Shown here: positions 11,189 to 23,239 of the stretch, piece after piece
Layout: every line of letters begins with the position of its first letter
How positions within the stretch are numbered: position 1 is the stretch's first letter
NCBI RefSeq assembly: GCF_036884655.1
Contig: NC_088342.1
Span: 29,766,001 to 29,830,000, forward strand
Direction of reading: 5' to 3'
Length of the DNA: 64,000 bases
Source of the DNA: Musa acuminata AAA Group
Lineage: Eukaryota; Streptophyta; Magnoliopsida; Zingiberales; Musaceae
The notes under the pieces: model-generated
Told to the model about the DNA's origin: nothing
Database searches by the model: none
What the model saw: the letters and a program-made list of their open reading frames with translations, nothing else
Made by a program: the position numbers and the translations under genes

Positions 11189-12381
11189 TCTTCATCCAAC
11201 TACCCAAATCACTTAGATTAATGAATCTCTATCCAATAATCTCTCATTGGCTCTTATTGGATCTCATCCATAGGATTCAATGATTCAAGGGCTTACTGAT
11301 ATATAATAAAATAGAGGCTCTAGTGGATATCTCATATTCGAACCTCTACTTGTCGTAACACCTACCATATGTGTGTGACTCTCTAGGCTCAATATAGAGC
11401 TAGCCATAAGTCATATATGTCATAACTCCTTTTGGCTCAGTGAATTATTTTTTATATAATAATTCACTCGACTCATCGACTATGGATGTACTATGCCGCT
11501 ACGTCGCAATCCACAGACAATACATGGAAATTCAATCCATTAGACATGTCTATCCTCAGTTATCATGTATCTATAGTCCCTCATTCATCTAATATTCTAA
11601 AGACCGTATTCCGGGCATGGCACTATCATGCCCATACGGTTTCTACTTGAGCCTCGCTTTAATCGGATTTTCCTAGATAACTCTTTTTTTCTCAATCCGA
11701 ATGACCCTAACTAGGGAATTGTCTGAGCAAGAATATATAGAATATTCCTCTTATGACACTAAGAGTGGATGATCCTCTATTGACACTCAATAGCCATTAT
11801 AAGGTTGGCTACCACTCCCGATGATCGGTTGTACTAGATTTGGAACTTCTAGAGCTATAAGTTCGATATCAAAAAGTGGAGTACTCATATAGGACATCTT
11901 TGGTGTTTCAAATCTAATGACTAGATTCACCATTGAGACGATAAAATCGTTGTCTGATAATGTGGTATCATCAACCATCCAACATTCCGTTAGTGGATCA
12001 ATCAGTAAACTCATTCTCCAATGAGCATCTACATGATATCCCTAGTGTCCCCACATAAGCAACTATGAGATTAGTCATCTCTATCATATGGATGGGTATA
12101 TAGTGTACCAGTCTATCTGGTTATCTCGATGTCCCTCTCGAGTAACCTATGACCAAGATCATTTATAGTTTATATTTAAAGGTGAACCAGTTTCATTATT
12201 ATGATCTCATCATGATCTGATTCTTATTGCATAGATCCATGAACATCACAATATATGCAACTAGCAACATAAAGTGAGAAAAAATGCTAATAAATAATTA
12301 TAAGTAAAAAGAGTGTGTATCATGTCACATGTGTCATCACTCGTATGATTAGCTTGTAGGACATTTATGACTAGTAGATTC

Positions 12382-12639
12382 AATGTGAGACACCTAGAGT
12401 TGGAGGTTGAGGAGTATTAGAGATCCTCTTCAATGATAGCCTAGAGTCATTCCCCATCTTCAAATCTATACTAATCAATTGATTTATAGAACTTCATGTT
12501 TGACATTCTTCAAAGTTGGTTGTCGGCACATCTTCTTGGTATGTCTCCTTGGTCAAGTAACTCACGTCGACACTTCTTGAGTTAGGGTTAGAACTTTTTA
12601 AGGTTGGATATATGTCACATTAGTGGTAGTAGCAACCCC
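12382..12639. other. Gypsy-related unassigned stretch
   Basis: The first bases after the solo LTR seem to continue the plus-strand gag-like frame seen before 2033. Beyond about 12420 I recognise nothing on either strand until integrase-like sequence appears on the minus strand near 12640. Confidence 0.35.
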
Positions 12640-14795
12640 TCCATCGTTCTAAGATGGTAGGTCCCATCTCAGACCACTTTGATGACTTGATAAGGTCCTT
12701 CCTAACTGGGGGCTAACTTTTCATGGGGAATGCATCGAGTTATTTATCTCAACCTTTTAGAGGACCAAGGCTAGATGTCATTGTCATGGAGTTGTGTGAT
12801 GACCTTTTTGTAGTTAAGCATCTTCAAATGACTATCAACTTAAACTTTATCAATGAGGTCTAGTCTTACACGAAGTCCCTCCTTGGATGTGGTATTGTCA
12901 AAGCTTTTAACTCGAGGGGTCAAGAACTTCATCTTGGCGGGTAGGAAGGCCTTTGTGTCGAATGCTAGGTTGCATGGCAATTTGCCCAACCTAAACTTCA
13001 TCATCATTTATGAGGCCCACAGGATCCTAGGCAACTCCTTGACCCAAGTGCCCTTCACGCCTATCACTTGTTTCTTGAGCCCCTATAATATGATCTGATT
13101 TATCACATCAGCCAAGTTATTGGTCTATTGGTGGACTATTGAGTTGAATCTCAATTGGATGCCAAAGGATTGATAATATTCCTTGAACTTGAGATTATTG
13201 AATATCCATTGTCGGTGACAATGGCTCTCAGGATTCTGAACCTGGTAATGATATTCCTCAAAATGAACCCTTCGACTTATCTCTCGATAGTAGAGATGAG
13301 TACTTCGACCTTAACCTATTTACTAAAGTAGTTCACCCTGACTATTATGAATTAGCGTTGCCTTGAGGCTAGTGGGAAGGGTTTGAGGTGGTCCATTCCT
13401 CACTGAACGAAGGGCTATTTGTAGTCGATTGAGCTGAGATATACTACCAACTAATGCTAGATTCGAACATACCTCTGACACCTATCACACTTCTGAGCAT
13501 AGGCCATTGCATCCTCGTTAGTGTTGATTAATAGTATCCTTATCATAGGACTTTGTAGGCAAGCATCCAACCTTCAATGTGCTCGCCACACACCCCCTCA
13601 TGCACCTTGACCCAGATACTTTTGGGCTCTCAAGGGGATAGACATTTAAGAAGCATTTGATTGAAGCACCTATGATACAATTGGTCATATGTAGTACCAT
13701 GCCTAGTGGTACTTAATTCACATTATCAAGGCTTGATCGGTCTAGAGCGTGTTATCTCTTTTGTATCACAGAATGTTATTCATCCAATATGACCCACCTC
13801 TGGCTTGGGAGACTTGTAAGATGTTGATGCTTCTCACTTATAACATCTCAACTTGCATGTGTCTGTCCACTAGTTGGTAATCACTATAGAATGCTAATCT
13901 CAAAACAATGAGCTCCCTTATCAATCAAAGGCTAGACAAGAGAGCCTTGTACTCTGCTTCATTTTTTGATATCTTAAACCCGAAGCAGAGGACTTACTCA
14001 TAGACCAACACATTAGGGCTTTTGAAAACAAGTCTAGTTCCACCCCCTTCGATGGTTGTCAACCCATCGATGAAGAGGATTATGGTCAGGTAAGTAGGTT
14101 CATCAGTTGGGTAGGTGGAATAAGCTCAGCGATAAAGCCCTCTAGAGCTTGAGCCTTTATCATTATCCTTGGAGAATATAGGAGGCCAAACTTATCGAGC
14201 TCGATCATCCATTTCAATAGCCTGCTTGACATAGTGGGTTGGACCAAATCTATCCAAGTAGCTGATTTGTAATCACTTGCATTATATGTGCTTGGAAATA
14301 AGTTGGCTCAACTTTCTCACCACCATTACTGGGATACCATAGCTTAGCCCTAGTGAGTACATAGTTGATATAGTAGATCGACATCTGGGCTCCCTCCTCT
14401 TCTTGAATTATGACCAAACTAGTGGCAAGCTTAGTCGTATTCAAGCATAGGCTTGGCAACTCGCTAGGGTTCCGAGACTTGAGCTGCGACAGCTCGACCA
14501 AATGATCATTAAGACTGTTGAATGGCATCTAGCATTCTTCTATCCATACAAACCTCTTTGGGTTATTTAGCATCTAAAAGTAGAGTAGACACCTATCCCT
14601 CATTCGAGATAGGGAGTGATTGAGGGTTGTCACCTTACCTATAAGCTATTGTACCTCCTTGACTGACTTACAAGGTCATATATCAATGATCATCCTAACC
14701 TTCTATAGGTTAGCATCTATTTCACGATAATGCATAATGAACCCGAAAAACTTTCGTGAGTTCACTTTGAAAGTGCATTTTATGGGATTGTTATG
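12640..14795 (-). pseudogene. Degenerate Ty3/Gypsy pol (RT end, RNase H, integrase)
   Basis: Read on the minus strand from 14795 down: the C-terminal part of reverse transcriptase (KCTFKVNSRKFFGFIMHYRE around 14785-14720), the connection region, RNase H with the EEEGAQ...YY motif (14528-14250), and integrase including WVKELPRILWA and LAFDTKAFLPAK (about 13060-12930) and its C-terminal chromatin-facing part (about 12720-12640). Many stops and frameshifts interrupt it. Gypsy order (RT before integrase) is clear. The upstream part of RT and gag are missing because the ~513-bp satellite begins where RT breaks off. Confidence 0.8.
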
Positions 14796-17700
14796 AATGT
14801 TAAATCTTTTTAAAATTTGAAATGTGATTGGCCAAGTATATATCACTCATTTTATATTATTTTCATTAATAACACGTATCAAAATATAAGCGTAAAGGAG
14901 AGAGATGAGAATTTTATCGATTGTCCTTTTAGAAATTTGGTTTCCTAGGGAGATCCAATAAAATATTTATTAATGAATCAAGGTATGTTATCAATTAAAA
15001 TTATTTTATAACAATCAATAATTCGAATGATTTATGTTATGCACTATAATGTTTCCTTTGTGCATGAATTAGATAGCTGAAGTTGTGATGCATATTCACG
15101 AGAATGAGAGAAGAGATATTATGGCAACAGAGAAAAGGAATGAGAAATTTTCTTATGGAGAAAGTCATCATCTTGATTGAAAAATCTCAAGTCTTTAAAT
15201 ACGTCCATCTTGAATTAAAATCATAGCATCTATTCCATGATGATGATGATGCATAAAGAACCCGAGAAACTTTTACGAGTTCAATTTGAAAGTGTATTTT
15301 ATGGGGATTAAGATTAATGTCAAATATTTTTAAAATTTTGATTAACCAAGTATATATCTCTCATTTTATATTATTTTCATTAATAATACGCATCAAAATA
15401 TAAGCAGAAAGGAGAGAGATGAGAATTTTATCGAGATTGTCTTTTTAGAAATTTGGTTTACTCAGGAGATCCAATAAAATATTTATTAATGAATCAAGGT
15501 ATGTTATCAATTAAAATTATTTTATAACAATCATTAATTCAAATGATTTATGTTATGCACTATAATGTTTCCTTTGTGCATGAATTAGATAGCTGAAGTT
15601 GTGATGCATATTCACGAGAATGAGAGAAGAGACATTATGCCAAAAGAAAAGGAATGAGAAATTTTCTTATGGAGAAAGTCATCAATTTGGTTGAAAAATC
15701 TCAAGTCTTTATATATGTCCATCTTGAATTAAAATCATAGCATCTATTCCATGCTGATGATGCATAATTAACCCGAGAAACTTTTACGAGTTCATTTTGA
15801 AAGTGTATTTTATGGGGATTAAGATTAATGTCAAATATTTTTAAAATTTTGATTAACCAAGTATATATCTCTCATTTTATATTATTTTCATTAATAATAC
15901 GCATCAAAATATAAGCCGAAAGGAGAGAGATGGGAATTTTAACGAGATTGTCTTTTTAGAAATTTGGTTTTCTCGGGAGATCCAATAAAATATTTATTAA
16001 TGAATCAAGGTATGTTATCAATTAAAATTATTTTATAACAATCATTAATTCGAATGATTTATGTTATGCACTAAAATATTTCCTTTGTGAATGAATTAGA
16101 CAGCTGAAGTTGTGATGCATATTCACGAGAATGAGAGAAGAGATATTATGGCAACAGAGAAAAGGAATGAGAAATTTTCTTATGGAGAAAGTCATCAATT
16201 TGGTTGATAAATCTCAAGTCTTTATATACGTCCATCTTGAATTAAAATCATAGCATCTATTCCATGATGATGATGATGCATAAAGAACCCGAGAAACTTT
16301 TACGAGTTCATTTTGAAAGTGTATTTTATGGGGATTAAGATTAATGTCAAATATTTCTAAAATTTTGATTAACCAAGTATATATCTCTCATTTTATATTA
16401 TTTTCATTAATAATACGCATCAAAATATAAGCGGAAAGGAGAGAGATGAGAATTTTATCGAGATTGTCTTTTTAGAAATTTGGTTTCCTCGGGAGATCCA
16501 ATAAAATATTTATTAATGAATCAAGGTATGTTATCAATTCAAATTATTTTATAACAATCATTAATTCGAATGATTTATGTTATGCACTATAATGTTTCCT
16601 TTGTGCATGAATTAGACAGCTGAAGTTGTGATGCATATTCACGAGAATGAGAGAAGAGACATTATGCCAAAAGAAAAGGAATGAGAAATTTTCTTATGGA
16701 GAAAGTCATCAATTTGGTTGAAAAATCTCAAGTCTTTATATATGTCCATCTTGAATTAAAATCATAGCATCTATTACATGCTGATGATGCATAATTAACC
16801 CGAGAAACTTTTACGAGTTCATTTTGAAAGTGTATTTTATGGGGATTAAGATTAATGTCAAATATTTTTAAAATTTTGATTAACCAGGTATATATCTCTC
16901 ATTTTATATTATTTTCATTAATAATACGCATCAAAATATAAGCGGAAAGGAGAGAGATGAGAATTTTATCGAGATTGTCTTTTTAGAAATTTGGTTTCCT
17001 CGTGAGATCCAATAAAATATTTATTAATGAATCAAGGTATGTTATCAATTAAAATTATTTTATAACAATCATTAATTCGAATGATTTATGTTATGCACTA
17101 TAATGTTTCCTTTGTGCATGAATTAGACAGCTGAAGTTGTGATGCATATTCACGAGAATGAGAGAAGAGACATTATGGCAACAGAGAAAAGGAATGAGAA
17201 ATTTTCTTATGGAGAAAGTCATCAATTTGGTTGAAAATTCCCAAGTCTTTATATAGGTCCATCTTGAATTAAAATCATAGCATCTATTCCATGATGATGA
17301 TGCATAATGAACCCGAGAAATTTTTACGAGTTCATTTTGAAAGTGTATTTTATGGGGATTTAGATTAATGTCAAATATTTTTAAAATTTTGATTAACCAA
17401 GTATATATCTCTCATTTTATATTATTTTCATTAATAATACGCATCAAAATATAAGTAGAAAGGAGAGAGATGGGAATTTTAACGAGATTGTCTTTTTAGA
17501 AATTTGGTTTTCTCGGGAGATCCAATAAAATATTTATTAATGAATCAAGGTATGTTATCAATTAAAATTATTTTATAACAATCATTAATTCGAATGATTT
17601 ATGTTATGCACTATAATGTTTCCTTTGTGCATGAATTAGACAATTGAAGTTGTGATGCATATTCACGAGAATGAGAGAAGAGACATTATGGCAATAGAGA

Positions 17701-18279
17701 AAAGAAATGAGAAATTTTCTTATGGAGAAAGTCATCAATTTGGTTGAAAAATCCCAAGTCTTTGTATACGTCTAACTTGAATTAAAATCATAGTATCTAT
17801 TCCATGATGATGATGCATTTTGAAAGTGTATTTTATGGGGATTAAGATTAATGTCAAATATTTTGAAAATTTTGATTAACCAAGTATATATATCTCATTT
17901 TATATTATTTTCAATAATAATACGCATCAAAATATAAGCGGAAAGGAGAGAGTTGAGAATTTTATCGAGATTGTCTGTTTAGAAATTTGGTTTCCTCAGG
18001 AGATCCAATAAAATATTTATTAATGAATCAAGGTATGTTATCAATTAAAATTATTTTATAACAATCATTAATTCGAATTATTTATGTTATGCACTATAAT
18101 GTTTCCTTTGTGCATGAATTAGACAGCTGAAGTTGTGATGCATATTCACGAGAATGAGAGAAGAGACATTATGGCAATAGAGAAAAGGAATGAGAAATTT
18201 TTTTATGGAGAAAGTCATCAATTTGATTGAAATATCTCAAGTCTTTATATACGTCCATCTTGAATTAAAATCATAGTAA
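14711..18279. repeat. ~513-bp satellite, seven tandem copies
   Basis: Anchored on ACCCGAGAAAC, copies start at about 14741, 15260, 15771, 16287, 16798 and 17311 (spacing 519, 511, 516, 511, 513), with a seventh copy from about 17811 that has lost the anchor. Monomers are about 95% alike by eye. The first ~90 bp of each monomer corresponds, on the minus strand, to the reverse-transcriptase end of the adjacent Gypsy pol; the rest is AT-rich and unrecognised. Copies 2 and 4 share TGATGATGATGATGCATAAAG, and copies 3 and 5 share TGCTGATGATGCATAATTA, suggesting amplification partly as dimers. The array ends 260 bp before the GASA start codon. Confidence 0.92.
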
Positions 18280-18540
18280 ATATAAATTCCAACAATTAAA
18301 GTTTCCTAAAATAAGATAAAAACACCAATTATATAAATTCCAACAATTAAAAACTTCAATGCCTTATTATTAAAGAAAGAATATTTGCAACAACAAAAAA
18401 TGAGTTTCCAAATGAAAAAAGAAACACTAACAAGATGCAGACCAATAAAAGGGGCACGCTTCTCCTCATTCTGATCAACATAAGTCTCATATTATAGCAC
18501 GCTCTTCTCCTCATTCTTCTCGACATAGCTCCCCTCCCTC
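18280..18540 (+). promoter_or_regulatory. GASA gene upstream region
   Basis: This is the short unique stretch between the satellite and the GASA start codon. TATAAAT occurs at 18281 and 18332 inside a ~51-bp duplication that shares ATAAATTCCAACAATTAAA. A second duplication of ~48 bp (18451 and 18499, both beginning GCACGCT and containing CTCCTCATTCT) lies just before the start codon, probably in the 5' untranslated region. Which TATA box is used cannot be told from sequence. Confidence 0.4.
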
Positions 18541-19055
18541 ATGGCCAAGTCGAGGATCCTGCTTGTGGTGTTTCTCCTACTGGTTATGGTGGAGGTGAGT
18601 CTGCATAATTTTGTTATTTTGTGGAATCTATCTACATGTTAAGATACATGCACTCCAATGCCATGTTGCTTCTGCTTTCTCATTGCAATTTACTAGCATC
18701 AGAGGTCTCCGTTTTGTATATTCCTGTTAAGTAATTCTCCATGATCTGCAGATTTACACCTTCAATGGACAACACGTAGTTGATGCCCAAAAAATTGGTG
18801 AGTCAAAATTTACGATGATATATGTAGCCTTGTTTGAAGGCATCTATCTAATAAGATTATTCTTATTGCGCAGACTGTGGTGCCAAGTGTGCGTACCGCT
18901 GCAGCAAGTCAAGTAGGCCGAATTTGTGCAACAGGGCGTGCAACACATGCTGTAGCCGCTGTAACTGCGTTCCACCGGGCACCGACGGCAACAGGGACGT
19001 CTGTCCTTGCTATGCTAACATGAAAACCCATGGCGGACGTCCCAAGTGCCCGTAG
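18541..19055 (+). CDS. GASA / snakin gibberellin-regulated protein
   Basis: A three-exon gene: 18541-18594, 18752-18797 and 18874-19055, with GT-AG introns of 157 and 76 bp. The first begins GTGAGT and ends GCAG; the second begins GTGAGT and ends CGCAG. The product has 93 residues: a basic N-terminus, a hydrophobic signal peptide (about residues 6-17, LLVVFLLLVMV), a short variable linker, and a C-terminal domain of about 60 residues holding all twelve cysteines of the family (CGAKC, YRC, LC, RAC, TCC, SRCNC, VCPC, and the final KCP). These proteins are secreted and act in gibberellin-linked growth or as antimicrobial peptides. Start chosen because it gives the signal peptide. No defect visible; intact and probably functional. 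It is the only intact host gene in the window. Confidence 0.95.
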
Positions 19056-19135
19056 AAGACATGCTATCTATCATGCTTTAGTTACATTGACTTTCGAGTC
19101 TTGCTATGAGATTGTCTTTTATCTTAACAATTGAC

Positions 19136-19141
19136 AATAAA
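19136..19141 (+). terminator. Putative polyadenylation signal, GASA gene
   Basis: AATAAA 80 bp after the stop codon, the nearest canonical signal; another AATAAA is near 19246. Confidence 0.5.
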
Positions 19142-20784
19142 TGAAATGGTGTTACGGAGCATCTGTGTTCTTGAGTAACAGTTTATACAGCACTCCTGTG
19201 CTAATGATACGAGCTTTTGCTGTTTGTGTTTTGGATACTGGAATTAATAAATGCTAGGTGAAGTCACAGTCGTAAAGTGAAAGCCAGTGCATAGTTGGGT
19301 ATTAGCATGCATGGAACTAAATGACTATGTAATAATGCTGTAATAAATTATTCGATACATTCTCGACGACAGATTAGCGTTAAAGTGCTGTGTAAACTTT
19401 TCTTCATGAACACAAATGCTGCATTGCTGAAAGATCAAAGGAGATGTTGAAACAGCGAACAACATATCAAAACCTTTAGAAAGTGTCGGATGAGTGATTG
19501 ATGAGTCAAGGTTTTTACTGAAATCATTTTAGATCAATTTAAAATGATATATGGTTAAAATTGAAGTCAGTTAAAATTGAGCCTATTAAAAGATCAAATA
19601 GGTGACCTAAAGCAATTATGGATAGTAGTAGGCTCAAATGGTGATATTGCTTGAGTCAACTGATAAGCAATATTTGTATTTCATTAATTTTTACTTAAGG
19701 CAGAAGATAAAATGTGTTTGAGATGCATGAGTTAAAAAAACCGTGTGAAGAAAAATATGTCATGATAAAGATACAAGACCAAATGTACTGGAGATGCATA
19801 TCGAGAAAATCTAACTCATGTAAAGAAAAATTTGTCACAATGGAGACACATCACAACGGAAACACAAAACAAAATGTGCTAGAGACATGTGAGTTAGAAA
19901 AGTTTGACCCGCATAAAGAGATGTAGATGAATTAGAGTAGGTGAAGATTTTTCAAAGATGTATAACGATCTATCTAATGATCTTCTTGTATCAAAAACAC
20001 ATATAGTGAGTGGAGACTCAAAAATCTACACCAATCATCCTCGTGTGAGTTTCTTCTTCTATAAAGGAAACCTATGTTTCCTCCAACCTTCTCCCATTTT
20101 GTTTTTCTTATTATTTTTTGTCTTGCATCATAAGTTAGGATTAGAATTTATTTATTTAAATCTTGACACGTGTGGGACCATCCCAACAATAACATCTCTG
20201 CTAGGAAAAATCACATGCAACATATTCCAAGATTTCCCTTTTCCCATCCAAGTTTATTATGTATAAATATATTAATATATTACCAAAAAGGAAACAGCAA
20301 GTCTACAACTGAACCTGCTCTATGGTGTGAGAAAAGATGCGACGACACCGTTCAAGTAGAAGCTCAGCAGCAACAGAATAGCTTCGGACTCGATGGAGAA
20401 TACTTTTCTACTCATGTCGACCCAACTTCTGCTGCGCGATGCTTAGCCACACCTTACAAATCCTAATGGATAAACACTTGAACATAGGACTTATTCCTCT
20501 CTCTGTATCTTTTTGTTATACATACTTGACCCGTAAAAAGGGAACCACAGAAGCCAGCGATTGGGAACATATCACAATGTCATTTCACACAAAATATAAA
20601 TAGAGTTTCCTCTCTCCCACAACTTTGGATTTCATCTAACCATGTCAAACAAACATTTGCATGGTGTTGTCTAATTTCAGGTTGACAACATTATTGAGAA
20701 AAAAACGAAAAAAAAAAAAGAAGTTCAGAACACTTTCCTGTGACATTAACCGTCAGTCCCAAATATGTGAGCATCATCTGCTAA
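19142..20784. other. Intergenic, GASA to GARS fragment
   Basis: No conserved domain was recognised. Open frames at 19714-19926, 19958-20266 and 20170-20466 are short; the first contains two imperfect ~75-bp repeats with GAAAAAT(A/T)TGTCA. Positions 20500-20784 are probably the 3' flank of the GARS gene (minus strand). Confidence 0.5.
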
Positions 20785-21198
20785 TCAACTAGTCTTTGTG
20801 TATATATGAGAAAGTGCTCGCCAACCTATATCCCGTCGAAAGAACCCCTCAGGCCAGTCGATTACATCAGATGCTTTGTAAGCTTTATCTCTGGCTTCTG
20901 CTAAATCCTTTCCTTTTGCAGTGACGCCAAGCACACGCCCACCGTTGGCAATGAAGTTGCCCTCTGAGTCTAGTGCTGTTCCTGCATGAAATATCTTAAC
21001 CATTGGGCCAATAAGCTCAGCCTCTTCAAGATTTTTAATGATGGTTCCCTTCTCATAAGACCCTGGATAACCATTGCTTGCCATCACAATTACCATAGCT
21101 GATCCAGGTGACCAACTAAGTGACACCCCACCCAGCTCTCCTCGACAAGCAGCAAGCAGTACTTGTGCCAGGTCGGACTCCAAACGCATCATGAGAAC
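20785..21198 (-). pseudogene. GARS last exon
   Basis: Minus-strand exon of 414 bp beginning after the acceptor at 21199-21200. It encodes VLMMRLESDL, WSPGSAMVIVMASNGYPGSY, HAGTA, GGRVLGVTAKG and ends with EGFFRRDIGWRALSHIYTKTS and a TGA stop at 20787-20785. This is the C-terminal domain of the ligase, with no internal fault. Confidence 0.93.
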
Positions 21199-21516
21199 CT
21201 ATCCAAGAAATTCCATCAAGGAGGCTTTTAGTAATTTAAGAATATCCAAGTAGATTTAAAGAATGTCACTAACACGATTTTGCTGTAGTAAAACACCATT
21301 AGTGAGGAAGAGGCTGGAATCTAACTTCTACATCAACAACTAATTCAATCTAAAAACATATAAATGCAATATCAGCCAGAAAAGCTCACCGGAACAAAAT
21401 GAAAAAAAAAATTGAAGAGACTTATTCATTTTAGAAATCTATATAATATCCCAATTACTACTCATAATTAAGCTTGGGAACATCAAGTTTTATAGTGCAC
21501 AAAAATTGTATCTAAT

Positions 21517-23044
21517 TGATACGAACGATTTTACCTCATGCCAGCTCATCTGTCACCGAGACCGACACCTAAATAGGGCTCTAAGTCACCAGCCCCGAAA
21601 TAGCGCCGCAATGCGTCCCGATGTGCCCCACATCAATGACTGTCAATAACCACCCTACCTTATCAAGATCAGAGATCAAAATGATTAGGCGGTTAACCTA
21701 ATCCTATCCCAGGCTATGTGCTCCCTAGCTATGCACATCGACATGGAGACCCGAGGGCTACACCTAGGCTGAGCCTACGAGTTCCCTAGCCGTGCACCTC
21801 GGCGAGAAGCCCCAAGGGCTGCACCTAGGCTGAGCCTACGCGCTCTCTAGCCGTGCACCTCAGTATAAAGACCCAAGGGTGGCACCTTGGATAAGTAAAA
21901 GTTAAAAAGGACTCACTCCCGAGCCATGCACCTCGGCGTGAAACCCCGAGGGCTACACCTAGACCGAGCCTATGCGCTCCCTAGCCGTGCATCTCGGCAT
22001 GAAGACCCGAGGGCTGCACTTAGGTTGAGCCTACACGCTCCCTAGTCATGCACCTCAGCATGAAGACCCGAGACTTGCACATCGAATGAGTAAGAGTTAA
22101 AAAAGACTCGCTCTCGAGCCATGCACCTCGACGTGAAGTCTCGAGGGCTACACCTAGGCCGAGCCTACGCACTCCCTAGTTGTGCACTTCGACATGAAGA
22201 CCCAAGGGATGCACCTAGGCCGAGCTTACACGCTCCCTAGTCATGCATTCAGCATGAAGACCCTAGGACCGTACCACGGTCCTATCGATGCGATCTCGAC
22301 ACAGCAGCCAACAGACTTCCATCAAAGCACGCACCCAACAGAAGAGCATGCAAATACGCCCTCCGGAGAAAGGCCCTGAAGGACGCCCTTTCAAGGGGGG
22401 GCAAATGATAAGGATGATTTTGCCCCATGCCAGCTCATCTGCCATCGAGGCCAACACCTAAGCAGGACTCCAAGTCACTAGCCCTGAAAAAGTGCCGTAG
22501 TGCATCCCAATACGCCCTGCATCAATGATTGACAATAATCGCCCAACCTTCTCAAGATCAGAAACCAGAATATTCATGCGGTTAACTTGATCTTTTCCTA
22601 CGACAGCCAGTAAAAAAGCCCAGGGATCAGGTATAAAAAGGAATCCATTAACTCACGCTGAGGGAGAGGCTCTCTCTCTCTCTATTCTCTCATTTACACA
22701 GATGATATTATTGTCTTCTCCCCTTCGTTAACTTAAGCATCAGAGGGGTCGCACTGGGCAACCCCCGGCGCCGGCCTGTTATGCAGGATAGCCAGCCGCC
22801 CAAGGACACCCGGACGACCCAGCCCCAAGGAGGAACATTGCAACTAGAAAGATCCCACTCCGCCTACCCAACCACCCCGAACCGGGTCCTCACCAATAGA
22901 ACGACTTCCAACCGAGCAGCCTATACAATCTCACCTCACCAAGTCTTCCACATCAGCCAGGAAGAGGCACTTGGATGAGTCTGCACCTTCGGCAGTGGAC
23001 CAACCGTGCAGACTCATCAGTCGACGATACTCATGACACCATCA
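21517..23044. mobile_element. Truncated Gypsy-type LTR element J in GARS intron
   Basis: The 5-bp duplication ctaat (21512-21516 and 23045-23049) flanks a 1528-bp element. A left LTR piece (21517 to about 21710) matches the start of the right LTR (22406-23044), both beginning TGATA followed by a GATTTT and ATGCCAGCTCATCTG. A polypurine tract TCAAGGGGGGGCAAA lies just before 22406. No gag or pol is left; a deletion joined the left LTR piece to the 3' internal region. Superfamily is a guess from ends and layout. Confidence 0.75.
21720..22262. repeat. ~61-bp tandem array inside element J
   Basis: Units containing GCTCCCTAGCCGTGCAC, CTCGGCATGAAGACCC and GGGCTGCACCTAGG recur near 21722, 21782, 21843, 21977, 22038, 22173 and 22234. 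Two longer spacings (about 135 bp) include a GAGTAA(A/G)AGTTAAAAA segment, so the array has a higher-order pattern of three or so units. Confidence 0.85.
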
Positions 23045-23239
23045 CTAATAAATCACAATCAAAACATTTATAGATACTTAAATAACATATTTAACAAATT
23101 GTAATCTTCGGAAGACATCAGACTAGAACAATATAACATAGCTAACAAAACGCATGCTGCATGTGCATGATACCATATATCCAAATAATGAAACTAGAAA
23201 TACTTCAGAAAATTTCCAGCAGCTACGAACCTGACACTC

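Larger units (their letters stand above)
2039..12376 (-). mobile_element. Solo LTR L of the A family, split by A1
   Basis: On the minus strand, 12376-11194 and then 2531-2039 together form one LTR of about 1676 bp related to the A1 LTR. Shared parts include the start region (TAGTCATA...), the segment before the gene-start-like end, and the terminal CCCAACA (seen as TGTTGGG at 2039). The 5-bp duplication gattc flanks it at 2034-2038 and 12377-12381. No internal region accompanies it, so it is a solo LTR left by recombination between two LTRs. Its start has decayed from TG to TA. A1 later inserted into it at 2531/11189. Confidence 0.8.

Noticed and set aside
12853..13098. Plus-strand frame of 81 residues
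   Set aside because: Shadow of minus-strand Gypsy integrase, which reads better on the other strand.
14711..18279. CRISPR-like or array-type interpretation of the regular repeat
   Set aside because: The 513-bp unit repeats head-to-tail with no spacers, in a plant genome; it is a satellite.
19714..20466. Three plus-strand frames between GASA and GARS
   Set aside because: Short, no domain, one made of imperfect repeats; no splice or promoter support.
22781..22978. 65-residue plus-strand frame
   Set aside because: Lies inside the right LTR of element J; no homology recognised.
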